A stretch of 64,000 nt of DNA from Epithemia pelagica (taxonomy: Eukaryota; Bacillariophyta; Bacillariophyceae; Surirellales; Surirellaceae): positions 372,001 through 436,000 of the forward strand of contig OX337239.1 of the NCBI GenBank assembly GCA_946965045.2, read 5' to 3'. The notes beneath the pieces are model-generated. The model was given only the letters and a program-made list of their open reading frames with translations. It searched no databases and was not told the DNA's origin. Both the position numbers and the translations under genes were made by a program. The stretch's first letter is position 1. The number at the start of each line of letters is the position of its first letter. Below are positions 42,684 through 51,628 of this stretch, piece by piece.

Positions 42684-43082
42684 TTAAGTTACGATTTTAG
42701 TTTTGATTGGTAATTTAAATTTACAAAATTGTAATATATTTATTAAAACTTTTGTATTTATACTACAAAGCTCTAATAAAATAGTTCCAGCCACAATTTT
42801 AGTAGCAAAAAATGAAATTTTACCAGATCCTTTACCCATTTTTATATTTATTGGTTTTTTTGAAATACGGTAATAATTATTCAATTTATACCAAAATTTT
42901 ACTCTATTTTTAGTTTTTTTTAAAATAATATTTTTTAACGTATTTAATTGTTTTAAATTAATAATACCCGATTGAATAGCTTTTAAACCAACAAAGCCAA
43001 ATTTTAATTTATTATTTTTTAAGGAAATTTTTTTGAGTTTTCCTTTACGAGTATTGTTAAATATTCTATTTTTAATAATCAT
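42684..43082 (-). CDS. rpl16: Mitochondrial ribosomal protein L16 (uL16)
   Basis: 132 residues from the ATG at 43,082; the extra upstream frame starts at TTG. Motifs: KFGFVGLKAIQSGIINLKQ, VKFWYKLNNYYRISKKP and IKMGKGSGKISFFATKI (the K-G-x-G motif near the peptidyl-transferase centre). It overlaps the end of rps3 by 11 bases. Confidence 0.94.
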   Translation of the reverse strand: MIIKNRIFNNTRKGKLKKISLKNNKLKFGFVGLKAIQSGIINLKQLNTLKNIILKKTKNRVKFWYKLNNYYRISKKPINIKMGKGSGKISFFATKIVAGTILLELCSINTKVLINILQFCKFKLPIKTKIVT

Positions 43083-44115
43083 AATTACTGTAAATTTTAA
43101 TACCAATTGTACCTTTTTTTGTAAAACAAGTGGATTGAATAAAATTAAATGTAGTGTTTAATTTTATGTTATTAGGTTGATTACCAATAAAAAAGCGGAT
43201 TTTACTAGCACGTTGATTTTTTGTCAAATTTCCTTTAAGTACAAATTTAATACCACGAATTGCTGATAAAATCAATATGTAATATAAACTAATTTTTAAA
43301 AACCGAACAAATGTGCTATTTACAGTTATTGTTTTTAAATTGTTAAAATTTATCTTTAAAAGTTCAGCTATTATAAAAATATTAAACTGTAAATGTAAAA
43401 TTATTAATATATAATTTAAATTTAATTTGAAAAATTGACTTGTTTTAAATTTTCGTAATTTTAGAATATATAGGATAATTTGTTGTTTTAAAATTTTAGA
43501 ATAATATTTGAAATTTATATTTTTATTAATTTGCTTAAAGATAATAAAAATTGTTGTACTAGTATTTAAAAAATACTTCAATGTTAAAATTAAAATACTA
43601 ATAAAATTATTAATAAAATTATTTTGCCTTATATTGTAATATTTTGTTTTTATAAAATACATGAATTTGAGTGGCTTTATCCTGTTAAAAACAGAATAAA
43701 ATGATACAAATTGAAAAAATAAAAAATAGTATTTAAAAAAAATTATATTTGAAATATTTTTAAATATAATTTTTTTTAAACATGTATTTAAATTATGTAA
43801 CCTAAAATTTAAAATTAAAAAATTACTATTTAAACTGTTTAATATTGAATCTTTCTGTAATAATTTGAAATTTAAAGGATAAAAGTAATAAAATTTATGG
43901 CTGTTATAATTAATAAAAATGGACAAATTTTCAATTTTAATGAAAAGCTTAAAATTACAAATATATAAGCCATATTTTTGAAAAAACCAACTAATAAAAT
44001 TTTGGATTTCATTATGTATTGTTGAAAAAACTTTAAAATCAATAAATTTGTTTTCGGTTAGTTTAAATATAAAATCATTTTTATTTAATAGTCTAAAAAT
44101 AATTGGATTAAGCAT
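43072..44115 (-). CDS. rps3: Mitochondrial ribosomal protein S3 (uS3)
   Basis: 347 residues, ATG at 44,115, starting on the base after the rpl2 stop. The KH-like N-terminus begins MLNPIIFRLLN. The diagnostic C-terminal block is IRGIKFVLKGNLTKNQRAS followed by FTKKGTIGIKIYS. A long, hydrophobic AT-rich middle insertion is typical of organellar uS3. rps19, which usually lies between rpl2 and rps3, is absent. Confidence 0.9.
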   Translation of the reverse strand: MLNPIIFRLLNKNDFIFKLTENKFIDFKVFSTIHNEIQNFISWFFQKYGLYICNFKLFIKIENLSIFINYNSHKFYYFYPLNFKLLQKDSILNSLNSNFLILNFRLHNLNTCLKKIIFKNISNIIFFKYYFLFFQFVSFYSVFNRIKPLKFMYFIKTKYYNIRQNNFINNFISILILTLKYFLNTSTTIFIIFKQINKNINFKYYSKILKQQIILYILKLRKFKTSQFFKLNLNYILIILHLQFNIFIIAELLKINFNNLKTITVNSTFVRFLKISLYYILILSAIRGIKFVLKGNLTKNQRASKIRFFIGNQPNNIKLNTTFNFIQSTCFTKKGTIGIKIYSNYDY

Positions 44116-44886
44116 TTATTTATTCAATTTGCCCCATGGTGTTTTATTGAACGATGATTTTTTGCCGTTACCACCACCATTAGCATGATCAAATGAATTC
44201 ATGGCAACACCACGTACAGTTGGCCTGTTGCCAAGCCAACGTGATCGACCAGCTTTACCTAATTGTTTTATAAAATAAAATTCATTTGATATCGAACCAA
44301 TCATACAAAAACAATCAATTGATACTAATAATTTTTGGCTTGATGGTAAAATTAATTTTACAATTGAATTTTTTTTATAAAGTAAAAAACAATAAGTACC
44401 AGCAGCACGAGCAAATTTCCCAATACTGTTTGGAATTGCTGAAACTACAGAAATACAATATCCTATAACAACTTTTTTTAAAGGTATTATATGACCTAAT
44501 TTGTTATCAGCCTCTTTGCCCAATTTAATTATATTTCCAATTTTTAGATTTTTTGGTGAAATTATATAAAAAAAAAATTTTGTTTGTATATTGAAAATGG
44601 ATGCTATTTGTGCATTTCGAAATGGGTCATATTCAATATTGAATGTAATACCAGTTATATTTTGTTGGTTGCTGTAATTAAATTTTATTTTACGATATAA
44701 TTTTTTATTAAAACTTGATTTGTGTCGAATAGTAATTGTCCCTTTATAATTTCGACCAATTGCTCGTTGCCTTGATAATAAAAGCCTTTTAAAAATAAAT
44801 TTTTTTTCAAAATGTAAATAAATATTAAAATAATGTCGTTTTGACGGGCTTGTTGCTTTCCCATTTATAAATTTGTAAAAATTCAT
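44116..44886 (-). CDS. rpl2: Mitochondrial ribosomal protein L2 (uL2)
   Basis: 256 residues, ATG at 44,886. uL2 is near the peptidyl-transferase centre. Motifs: RAIGRNYKGTITIRHKSS, the central AGTYCFLL region, and the C-terminal RPTVRGVAMNSFDHANGGG with the conserved His of the peptidyl-transferase loop. It starts head-to-head with rps11: the two first codons share one base. Confidence 0.96.
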   Translation of the reverse strand: MNFYKFINGKATSPSKRHYFNIYLHFEKKFIFKRLLLSRQRAIGRNYKGTITIRHKSSFNKKLYRKIKFNYSNQQNITGITFNIEYDPFRNAQIASIFNIQTKFFFYIISPKNLKIGNIIKLGKEADNKLGHIIPLKKVVIGYCISVVSAIPNSIGKFARAAGTYCFLLYKKNSIVKLILPSSQKLLVSIDCFCMIGSISNEFYFIKQLGKAGRSRWLGNRPTVRGVAMNSFDHANGGGNGKKSSFNKTPWGKLNK

Positions 44887-45389
44887 TGATTTATAATTTG
44901 TTCCAAAAAAACAATTTTTTGACTATACTAATAAAAAATAGACTATTAATAAAAAAATTACAAAAGTATATCGTATTATTAAATAACTTATCAAATCAAA
45001 CATTAATAATTAAATTGCTAAATATTAAAAACAGATTAAATATAGTTACTTTTATAATTTCATTTATATTTAAAAAATCAAATATATTTGTACATATTAC
45101 GGATTGTTTAGGAAATCAATTATACTTTTATTCAGTTGGTTACTTTGGTTATACTATTAAAAAAAATAAAACTACTCAAATACTGCAAAAATTTATTAAA
45201 ACTATCTTTGTAAAGTTGAAATTTTTGATAAACAATAAAGTTGTAATACATTTAGTAAATATAAATTACACCATTTATTGGTTATTAAATAAACTGTATG
45301 AAAAATTATTATTAATTAATATAAAAATATTTAATTGTTTTTCGTACAACGGATGCCGTAAAAAAAAGTTAAAAAGAATAAAAGTATAA
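44886..45389 (+). CDS. rps11: Mitochondrial ribosomal protein S11 (uS11), no AUG start
   Basis: Up to 167 codons from a TTG at 44,886; no ATG exists anywhere in the frame. The uS11 core is present: NIFVHITDCLGNQLYFYSVG, the KKNKTTQILQKF motif and the C-terminal YNGCRKKKLKRI (canonical H-N-G-C-R). It is on the + strand, divergent from rpl2, and leads into trnY and trnP. It binds the platform of the small subunit. The true initiation codon may be TTG, ATA or ATT. Confidence 0.85.
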   Translation: MIYNLFQKNNFLTILIKNRLLIKKLQKYIVLLNNLSNQTLIIKLLNIKNRLNIVTFIISFIFKKSNIFVHITDCLGNQLYFYSVGYFGYTIKKNKTTQILQKFIKTIFVKLKFLINNKVVIHLVNINYTIYWLLNKLYEKLLLINIKIFNCFSYNGCRKKKLKRIKV

Positions 45390-45393
45390 ATAT

Positions 45394-45477
45394 AAAGGTA
45401 TGGCTGAGTTGGTTAAAAGCGATGGATTGTAAATCCATTAAATAATAATATCATAGGTTCAAATCCTATTACCTTTA
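45394..45477 (+). tRNA. trnY: tRNA-Tyr (GUA)
   Basis: Class II: acceptor AAAGGTA/TACCTTT, anticodon stem ATGGA/TCCAT with loop TTGTAAA, extended variable arm, T arm ATAGGTTCAAATCCTAT. One of few + strand genes. Confidence 0.92.
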
Positions 45478-45482
45478 AATTA

Positions 45483-45556
45483 CGAAATATGACGTAGTTG
45501 GTTAGCGTGCTAATTTTGGGAATTAGTAATCATGTGTTCAAATCACATTATTTCGA
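45483..45556 (+). tRNA. trnP: tRNA-Pro (UGG)
   Basis: Acceptor CGAAATA/TATTTCG, anticodon stem CTAAT/ATTAG with loop TTTGGGA (G37 as usual for proline tRNAs), T arm TGTGTTCAAATCACA. Its 3' end overlaps the last codons of orf143 on the other strand. Confidence 0.9.
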
Positions 45557-45969
45557 TTTTTTTGACTTATATTTAATTTTAAAGTAAAAAGAAACTTATA
45601 AAGTAATTTTTTATTTTGGCAATAATTAAAGCTAAAAAATAATAAATATAAAATACCTAAATATAATGTTTTATTAAATTTAATAGCAACAATATGCTTT
45701 ATTGGAATATTATTATACAAAATTTTATTATTGTTGAAATTTATAAGTACTGTAAATAAATTTTTAAAAATTAAATTTAATAATATTTTATATATTGAAA
45801 ATTTGTACAATTTAAGTAAATAATTAGCTGATACTTTAAATTTTATAAAGTTATAAAAAAATTCACTATTATTATTTTGTTGATTATATTTTTTATTAAT
45901 AAAAAATATTATTTTTTTTGCCTTATGTTTAATTAAATACTTATTAATACGGCTTATTTTATAAAACAT
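45538..45969 (-). CDS. Unidentified mitochondrial protein, orf143
   Basis: 143 residues from the ATG at 45,969. It is basic (many Lys, Asn, Ile) with one or two hydrophobic stretches (LYLGILYLLFFSFNY near residue 110), and I could not assign it to any family. Length and position between rps11/trnP and trnW suggest a hidden, fast-evolving ribosomal protein (rps13 or rps19 are otherwise missing), but no motif of either is visible. The 3' end overlaps trnP on the opposite strand by 19 bases, and its ATG overlaps the + strand ATG of the putative tatA. Confidence 0.5.
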   Translation of the reverse strand: MFYKISRINKYLIKHKAKKIIFFINKKYNQQNNNSEFFYNFIKFKVSANYLLKLYKFSIYKILLNLIFKNLFTVLINFNNNKILYNNIPIKHIVAIKFNKTLYLGILYLLFFSFNYCQNKKLLYKFLFTLKLNISQKNRNNVI

Positions 45970-46138
45970 GTCTTTAAATAGTAAAAATATGAAATTATTT
46001 TTTAATATCAAATCATTATTAGTAATCGGAATATTTTATTTATTTTTTTTTAGTAATATTTTTTCAATGAAAAAAAAATTATTAATAATATATAATAAAA
46101 TATTAAAATTAAAACATAGCAGGAAAAAAAGGAATTGA
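45968..46138 (+). CDS. tatA: Putative TatA-like subunit of the twin-arginine translocase
   Basis: 56 residues from ATG 45,968 (an alternative ATG is at 45,989), ending at TGA 46,136-46,138. It has one hydrophobic helix (SLLVIGIFYLFFFSNIF) followed by a basic, amphipathic stretch (MKKKLLIIYNKILKLKHSRK), the topology of TatA. The Phe-Gly hinge of TatA is not preserved. The strongest argument is context: tatC begins 88 bases downstream on the same strand. The 3' end overlaps trnW on the - strand. A chance frame in AT-rich DNA cannot be excluded. Confidence 0.42.
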   Translation: MSLNSKNMKLFFNIKSLLVIGIFYLFFFSNIFSMKKKLLIIYNKILKLKHSRKKRN

Positions 46139-46193
46139 ACCTTTATTACTAATTTTGGAAATTAATGTTTTTGAACCATTAAACTATTTTCCT
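46120..46193 (-). tRNA. trnW: tRNA-Trp (CCA)
   Basis: Acceptor AGGAAAA/TTTTCCT, D arm GTTT/AAAC, anticodon stem TTAAT/ATTAG with loop TTCCAAA, T arm AAAGGTTCAATTCCTTT. A CCA anticodon reads only UGG, so it agrees with UGA as a stop in this genome. Confidence 0.9.
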
Positions 46194-46226
46194 AAATATA
46201 TAAATATATACATATTTAATTAATTT

Positions 46227-46922
46227 ATGAAATTTTTAAATGAAATTAAAAATCGTAGTGTTTTAATTTGTACAAGTTTTATACTTTTTTTCATTACTAT
46301 TTACTGTTATAAACATATATTTTTTTTCTTATCCATAAAACTATTAATAACAAAAAAATTTAAAATTTATTTGATATATACTAATATTATGGAATTATTT
46401 TATGTTTATTATAATATAACTTATCATATAACATTAAATATATTGATATTTTTTATAAATTATCATTTGATAATGTTTATAAAATATTGCTTTTATAAAC
46501 ACGAATATAAAACATTAATAAATATATACAATATTGGTATAATATTATATATAAACTATATAATATTAATATTATATTTAGTGATGCCAGTTTTAATAAG
46601 TTATTTACAAACATTTGATAACAATATATTGTTTAAATCAGTTTACTTAAAAATTCAAATTAACCAATATTTTATCCTATCCAAACATATTTTCATTAGT
46701 TGTCAATATTATTTTTTGGTTGTTTTTATATTATTTATAATATTTAAACAACATATTTCAAAATATTATTTTAAAAAATTTCGTAAAATAATTATAGTTA
46801 TTATACTATCAATAATTTTAATACTAACTAATAATATGCTATTTAATTTATTGGCAATACTACTGTATTATGAAATAATAATAATTTTCTTAATTTATAA
46901 AACTTATTATAAAACTTATTAA
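46227..46922 (+). CDS. tatC: Sec-independent protein translocase subunit TatC (MttB)
   Basis: 231 residues, ATG at 46,227. About six hydrophobic helices, an N-terminal EIKNRSVL motif corresponding to the E-x-R-x-R of TatC, and IYTNIMELFYVYYNIT corresponding to the periplasmic-loop/TM3 motif. The sequence is strongly AT-biased. It probably exports folded proteins across the inner membrane (for example the Rieske protein, known for other mitochondrial Tat systems). Same strand as the putative tatA upstream. Confidence 0.85.
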   Translation: MKFLNEIKNRSVLICTSFILFFITIYCYKHIFFFLSIKLLITKKFKIYLIYTNIMELFYVYYNITYHITLNILIFFINYHLIMFIKYCFYKHEYKTLINIYNIGIILYINYIILILYLVMPVLISYLQTFDNNILFKSVYLKIQINQYFILSKHIFISCQYYFLVVFILFIIFKQHISKYYFKKFRKIIIVIILSIILILTNNMLFNLLAILLYYEIIIIFLIYKTYYKTY

Positions 46923-46934
46923 AACACAAAATAT

Positions 46935-47018
46935 AGGATAAAATAGGACTCGAACCTATAATATAAAAAATAAAACAGTTTTCAAAACTACCGCTTTAAC
47001 CAATTCAGCCATTTATCC
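46935..47018 (-). tRNA. trnS: tRNA-Ser (UGA)
   Basis: Class II: acceptor GGATAAA/TTTATCC, D arm with GCTGAATTGGTTAAAGC, anticodon loop TTTGAAA, long variable arm, T arm ATAGGTTCGAGTCCTAT. It follows cox2 by two bases. Confidence 0.9.
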
Positions 47019-47020
47019 AA

Positions 47021-47773
47021 TTAATTATTTAAAACCATATGGTAAAAATGCTTTGATGAACATGCAATTATCACGATTGGCATGAAACCATGATTAACAC
47101 CACAAATTTCACTACATTGCCCAAAAAAAATACCAAATCGTTTTATAAATAAGTTTACTTGATTTAAACGACCAGGACAAGCATCAATTTTAATACCAAA
47201 TGATGGGATTGTCCAACTATGTAATACATCAACAGCCGTTACTAATAGTCGTATATGAGTATTAGTTGGTAAAACTACTCGTTTATTTGTTTCCAGTAAT
47301 CGAAATAAGCCTAAATTATGGCTGTTTTTTAAGAAATCATTTGTTAATAAATAACAACTAAATTTAAATTCATTATTTATTAGCGAACAAAATTTATAAT
47401 CGGATAGTTCATAGGTCCAATACCATTGATGGCCCAATATTTTCAAAGTTAATTGTGGTGTTATAATTTCATCCAAACTATATAATAAGGAAAATGATGG
47501 ACTTGATAAATTTAATAATAATAAAGCTGGAATTGTGGTCCAAACTATTTCAATAATGTTTGAGTGTGAAAAATTTTTTATTTTATAACTACTTGTATCA
47601 AAAAAATTTTTGGATATTAAAAATAATAACCACCAAATAAATAAAACTATATTTATTATAATAAATAATAAATGCGAATTAAATAAAAATATTCCATCCA
47701 TAGTTGATGTTGCTGGCTCTTGAAAAATAAGGCCTAAAAAACCAGTAGGTGTATCACATAAAAATAAGTACAT
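47021..47773 (-). CDS. cox2: Cytochrome c oxidase subunit 2
   Basis: 250 residues, ATG at 47,773. Two N-terminal membrane helices anchor the CuA domain. The aromatic electron path LGHQWYWTYE and the CuA ligands are present: VDVLHSWTIPSFGIK and GQCSEICGVNHGFMPI. It follows nad7 and precedes trnS(UGA). Confidence 0.97.
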   Translation of the reverse strand: MYLFLCDTPTGFLGLIFQEPATSTMDGIFLFNSHLLFIIINIVLFIWWLLFLISKNFFDTSSYKIKNFSHSNIIEIVWTTIPALLLLNLSSPSFSLLYSLDEIITPQLTLKILGHQWYWTYELSDYKFCSLINNEFKFSCYLLTNDFLKNSHNLGLFRLLETNKRVVLPTNTHIRLLVTAVDVLHSWTIPSFGIKIDACPGRLNQVNLFIKRFGIFFGQCSEICGVNHGFMPIVIIACSSKHFYHMVLNN

Positions 47774-47784
47774 TTTTTTAATTT

Positions 47785-48948
47785 TTATCTATCAATTTCA
47801 CCAAAAACAATATCCTGTGTTCCAATTATAGTAACTACATCAGCAATCATATGATATTTTGACATAAAATTTAAAGCTTGTAAATGACCAAATCCGGGTG
47901 CTTTAATTTTGCATCGATAAGGCTTATTAAAATTATTTGAAATTAAATAAACACCAAATTCGCCTTTAGGTGCTTCAATTGCCGAATAAGACTCATTTGT
48001 TTTAATATTAAAACCAGTTGTATAAATTTTAAAATGATGAATTAATGCCTCCATTGATTGTTTCATTTCAATTTTAAAAGGTGATGTAATTTTTATATCA
48101 TTATTTTTAACTAAACCAATTGGTAATTTTTGGATACATTGCAATAGTATTGAAAGTGATTCTTTTATTTCTAAAATCCGTATTAAATAACGATCATAAC
48201 AGTCACCAATTTTTCCAACAGGTATTTTAAACTGTAAAAAATTATATATTTCATAAGGTTCTGATTTTCGAAGGTCCCAATTAATGCCTGAACCTCGTAA
48301 CATAACACCACTGAAACCCCAATTTAATGCATCATTTTTTGATACAGTACCAATATTAACTAACCGTAATTTCCAAATTCGATTATTTGTTAACATTTCC
48401 TCAATTTCTAAAATCTTTGTTTTAAATTGCATTATAAATAAATAAATGTCATTTATTAAACCAAAAGGAAAGTCATTGTTTACACCACCTGGTCGAAAAT
48501 ATGCTGCATGCATACGAGCTCCAGAAACACGCTCATAAAATTCCATAAGTTTTTCACGTTCCTCAAAAGCCCAAAGCATAGGGGTCATAGCACCAACGTC
48601 CATAGCATGACAACCTATAGCTAATAAATGGTTTAAAATACGAGTAATTTCAGAAAATATGACTCTAATATATTGGGCTCTTTGTGGAACATTAATATTA
48701 GTTAAATTTTCAATTGCTAAACAATATGCATGTTCCTGAGCCATCATTGAAACATAATCCAATCGATCAAAATATGGTAAAGCCTGTAAATATGTTTTAT
48801 ATTCAATCAATTTTTCAGTTCCGCGATGTAATAAGCCGATATGTGGAATAGCATTTAATACTATTTCACCTGAAAGTTCGATTAATAAACGTAATACACC
48901 ATGTGCTGCGGGATGTTGTGGACCAAAATTTATTGTATAGTTTTTAAT
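47785..48948 (-). CDS. nad7: NADH dehydrogenase subunit 7 (49-kDa), no AUG start
   Basis: 387 codons if started at the AUU at 48,946-48,948 ([18 protein letters not shown] follows), or 396 from an AUA at 48,973-48,975 directly after an in-frame TGA. There is no AUG before the conserved [13 protein letters not shown], which lines the quinone site. Other motifs: [35 protein letters not shown] and the C-terminal [18 protein letters not shown]. Matrix-arm subunit of complex I. The first possible codon lies five bases after the 3' end of trnM, so tRNA excision could define the mRNA 5' end. Confidence 0.93.
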   Translation of the reverse strand: MKNYTINFGPQHPAAHGVLRLLIELSGEIVLNAIPHIGLLHRGTEKLIEYKTYLQALPYFDRLDYVSMMAQEHAYCLAIENLTNINVPQRAQYIRVIFSEITRILNHLLAIGCHAMDVGAMTPMLWAFEEREKLMEFYERVSGARMHAAYFRPGGVNNDFPFGLINDIYLFIMQFKTKILEIEEMLTNNRIWKLRLVNIGTVSKNDALNWGFSGVMLRGSGINWDLRKSEPYEIYNFLQFKIPVGKIGDCYDRYLIRILEIKESLSILLQCIQKLPIGLVKNNDIKITSPFKIEMKQSMEALIHHFKIYTTGFNIKTNESYSAIEAPKGEFGVYLISNNFNKPYRCKIKAPGFGHLQALNFMSKYHMIADVVTIIGTQDIVFGEIDR

Positions 48949-48980
48949 TTTATTACTATTTTTACTGAATAATATTCAAT

Positions 48981-49052
48981 TAGGAATTATAGGATTTGAA
49001 CCTATAAATTTAGATCATGAGTCTAAATCGGCTAACCAATTACCAAATTCCT
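48981..49052 (-). tRNA. trnM: tRNA-Met (CAU), second copy
   Basis: Acceptor AGGAATT/AATTCCT, anticodon stem TTAGA/TCTAA with loop CTCATGA, T arm ATAGGTTCAAATCCTAT. Immediately upstream of nad7. Initiator, elongator or CAU-type tRNA-Ile cannot be told apart here. Confidence 0.87.
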
Positions 49053-49305
49053 GATAAAAAAACGGATAACCAAAACAGATAAATAAAATCATAGGTTACT
49101 ACCTATGATTTGTGATTTTGATACTAATTTAAGCCTTATTATATAACGAATTTTGAACCACAAATTTTCAATTTTTAAATAAAATTTTTAAATTTGTGGT
49201 TCAAAATTATTTATTAAAATTATATCTTTTCAACCAAATGACCAAATAATTATGCAAAATTGACTTTATTTTAATAAAGTGAAATAAAATGATAATCAAA
49301 ATTGA
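49053..49305. repeat. Solo copy of the 305-bp mitochondrial repeat
   Basis: One unit starting at ACGGATAACC, with the CATAGG and GAACCACAAATTT hairpins, inserted precisely between the end of nad2 and trnM. It lacks one ATTTTTTGTG piece. Same orientation as the arrays. Confidence 0.93.
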
Positions 49306-49308
49306 TTA

Positions 49309-50955
49309 TTATAAATATTCAAATATGATTATTTTATGTACAATTAAATATAATAATTTAGGATTTATAAACAAAAATAACAAATTGAAAATACAATAAA
49401 TAAAAATAAATATATTATGTGAACAAATTGGCTGAAAGAGCTCACCTATCGTTTTATTTTCAAAATATAAAACTTTTATTAAACGCAAGTAATAAAAAAT
49501 AGAAACTACACTACAAAAACTAATAAAGATACAAAAACTAAAAAATTTTTCAGAAATTAAAACTAAAAAAATACCTAATTTTGAAAAAAAACCAATTAAA
49601 GGAGGTATTCCCCCTATTGATAAAAATGTGATCAATAAAGCAAAAGCTAATATCTTATTCGTTTTATTTAATAAAATAAAATCACTTATGTTTTTTGATA
49701 TTTTTTTTTTATAATAAATATGTTTCTTTAATTGTATAATAGTATACCAAATAATAATGTTCGATAACAAATAAACAATAATATAAAAATAAAACATTTC
49801 AAAGCCTAAAAAACAGTTCATATTATATGCTAATAAAATATAACCAATATGGCTAAGTGAACTATAGACTAATAAAGTTTTAATTTTTTTTTCTTTCAAA
49901 TTTGAAAATGAACTAATAAATATATTCAAAAAAGCAATAAAATTAAATAAATAACTAAAAATTGTATTATTAATATTAAAAAAAACATGATAAATTCGAA
50001 ATAAAATTAAAAAATAACTTAACTTAACTAATAACATGAAAAAAAATACAATAATCGATACGGATACTTCGTATATTTGAATAGACCAAATATGAAATGG
50101 TGCAAATCCAATTTTAATAAAAATGCTTAAACATAATAATAAAAAAGCTAATTCAATAATAGGCTTTGTATTATTAAATAAAGCGATATTTAAAGTAATA
50201 TATTCTAAAAACCAATACTTACACACGTAAATATTTAATAAAATATTGAATAATTCAACTTTAATAATAAATTTTTTGAATAATAAACTATAATTGTTGA
50301 AAAATAAATACTCAATATTAAAAATTAATAAATAAATATCAACTAAAATAAGTGTTCCTAAATAATAATAAAGTAAAAAACTGCCAAGTAAAAAAAAAGA
50401 GGATGAAAAAGTACCAATAATCAAATATTTTAGTCCTGATTCAATCGAATAATTAAATGATTTTCGTAAGGATACCAAAAAATAAGACGATAAGGCTGTC
50501 AATTCAAATGATAAAAAAATGATTATTAAATCATAACTGGAACAAAGTAAAATTAACCCAAATATATTAAACGTTAATATTATTAAAAATTCAAACGAAG
50601 TTAATTTGTAAAATTTTAAAACATTAGTAATAATCAAAAAAAATATAAATGCTAAAAATAAAATAAGTAATTTTGAAATAATTGAAATGTAATCAAAAAT
50701 CAGTAATTTATTTAACCCAATATTATTATAATTAGTTAAATCAATAGTAAAAAATAAAATATCATTCAAAATCATATAAATTAATAAAAAAAAAATAAAA
50801 CTTAAACAATAGCTGATTACCCTACAAACAAAAATACCAAAAATATTATTAATAATTAATGTATAAACAATTAATATAAAAATTAAAATACTTCCAATAA
50901 AATATTCAATAAAAAATAAAAAATAATTTGCTTTAATAAAACCAATAAAAAACAT
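49309..50955 (-). CDS. nad2: NADH dehydrogenase subunit 2
   Basis: 548 residues, ATG at 50,955, about fourteen helices. Antiporter-like proton-pumping subunit of complex I. Recognisable motifs: LSFELTALSSYFLVSLRKS, SIESGLKYLIIGTFSSSFFL, KIGFAPFHIWSIQIYEVS and LLVYSSLSHIGYILLAYN, then FLSIGGIPPLIGFFSK. It contains a variable, lysine-rich insertion near 49,690-49,730. Its stop is followed after a few bases by the solo repeat. Confidence 0.96.
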   Translation of the reverse strand: MFFIGFIKANYFLFFIEYFIGSILIFILIVYTLIINNIFGIFVCRVISYCLSFIFFLLIYMILNDILFFTIDLTNYNNIGLNKLLIFDYISIISKLLILFLAFIFFLIITNVLKFYKLTSFEFLIILTFNIFGLILLCSSYDLIIIFLSFELTALSSYFLVSLRKSFNYSIESGLKYLIIGTFSSSFFLLGSFLLYYYLGTLILVDIYLLIFNIEYLFFNNYSLLFKKFIIKVELFNILLNIYVCKYWFLEYITLNIALFNNTKPIIELAFLLLCLSIFIKIGFAPFHIWSIQIYEVSVSIIVFFFMLLVKLSYFLILFRIYHVFFNINNTIFSYLFNFIAFLNIFISSFSNLKEKKIKTLLVYSSLSHIGYILLAYNMNCFLGFEMFYFYIIVYLLSNIIIWYTIIQLKKHIYYKKKISKNISDFILLNKTNKILAFALLITFLSIGGIPPLIGFFSKLGIFLVLISEKFFSFCIFISFCSVVSIFYYLRLIKVLYFENKTIGELFQPICSHNIFIFIYCIFNLLFLFINPKLLYLIVHKIIIFEYL

Positions 50956-50970
50956 TTTTAATTTTTAAGT

Positions 50971-51573
50971 TTATAAAAAAAAAGCTGAGTTAATACTAAT
51001 CTGTTTAAAATTATTTTGGTATCGAAAATTTTCATTCAAATAACTATTAACCATAAAAACAATGCCGACTAAAATTAATAATAAAATAAAACCTGTAACT
51101 AAAAATTGTAAAACAAAGTAAGTATATAATATTAAATTATATGAATTTATATCAGCAGAAAAAAATAATATATGTTTCCAATTTATAAAATATATTGGTA
51201 TCATAAAATTTGATGAGTTAAATAATAGAAAAAAATTTGTTTTTTTAATCAATAAATTCAAAATTAATGCCATAAAAATTAGTAAATATAATAAAATAAA
51301 GTTACTAATTAAAATTTTCGACATACTTGAAAATTTTATATCAATTGACATAATAGCAAACAAAAAAAGTACAGCAATAGCTCCAACATAAACAATTAAA
51401 AAAAAAAATCCTAACAATTCACAATTAAAAAAAAGCACTAAAATTGAAACAAATATAAAACTTAAAATTAAAAACAATAAGCTAATTATTGGATTATATA
51501 TTAAAACAACAAACATTAAACTAATAACTAAAAATAAGTAAATGATAAGTAAAAATATATTATTATTGAACAT
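50971..51573 (-). CDS. nad6: NADH dehydrogenase subunit 6
   Basis: 200 residues, ATG at 51,573. Complex I membrane subunit with a pi-bulge helix, visible as GFFFLIVYVGAIAVLFLFA. C-terminal helix LLILVGIVFMVNSYL. Normal length; lies between nad4 and nad2. Confidence 0.95.
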   Translation of the reverse strand: MFNNNIFLLIIYLFLVISLMFVVLIYNPIISLLFLILSFIFVSILVLFFNCELLGFFFLIVYVGAIAVLFLFAIMSIDIKFSSMSKILISNFILLYLLIFMALILNLLIKKTNFFLLFNSSNFMIPIYFINWKHILFFSADINSYNLILYTYFVLQFLVTGFILLLILVGIVFMVNSYLNENFRYQNNFKQISINSAFFL

Positions 51574-51628
51574 AATTTTATATTTTAATAAAAATAGATT
51601 AATTTTTTAATATTAAAAGCTTTAAATA

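Noticed and set aside
46120-46193. UGA as tryptophan, as in some diatom mitochondria.
   Set aside because: tRNA-Trp has CCA, all major genes read correctly with the standard code, and the putative tatA ends on UGA.
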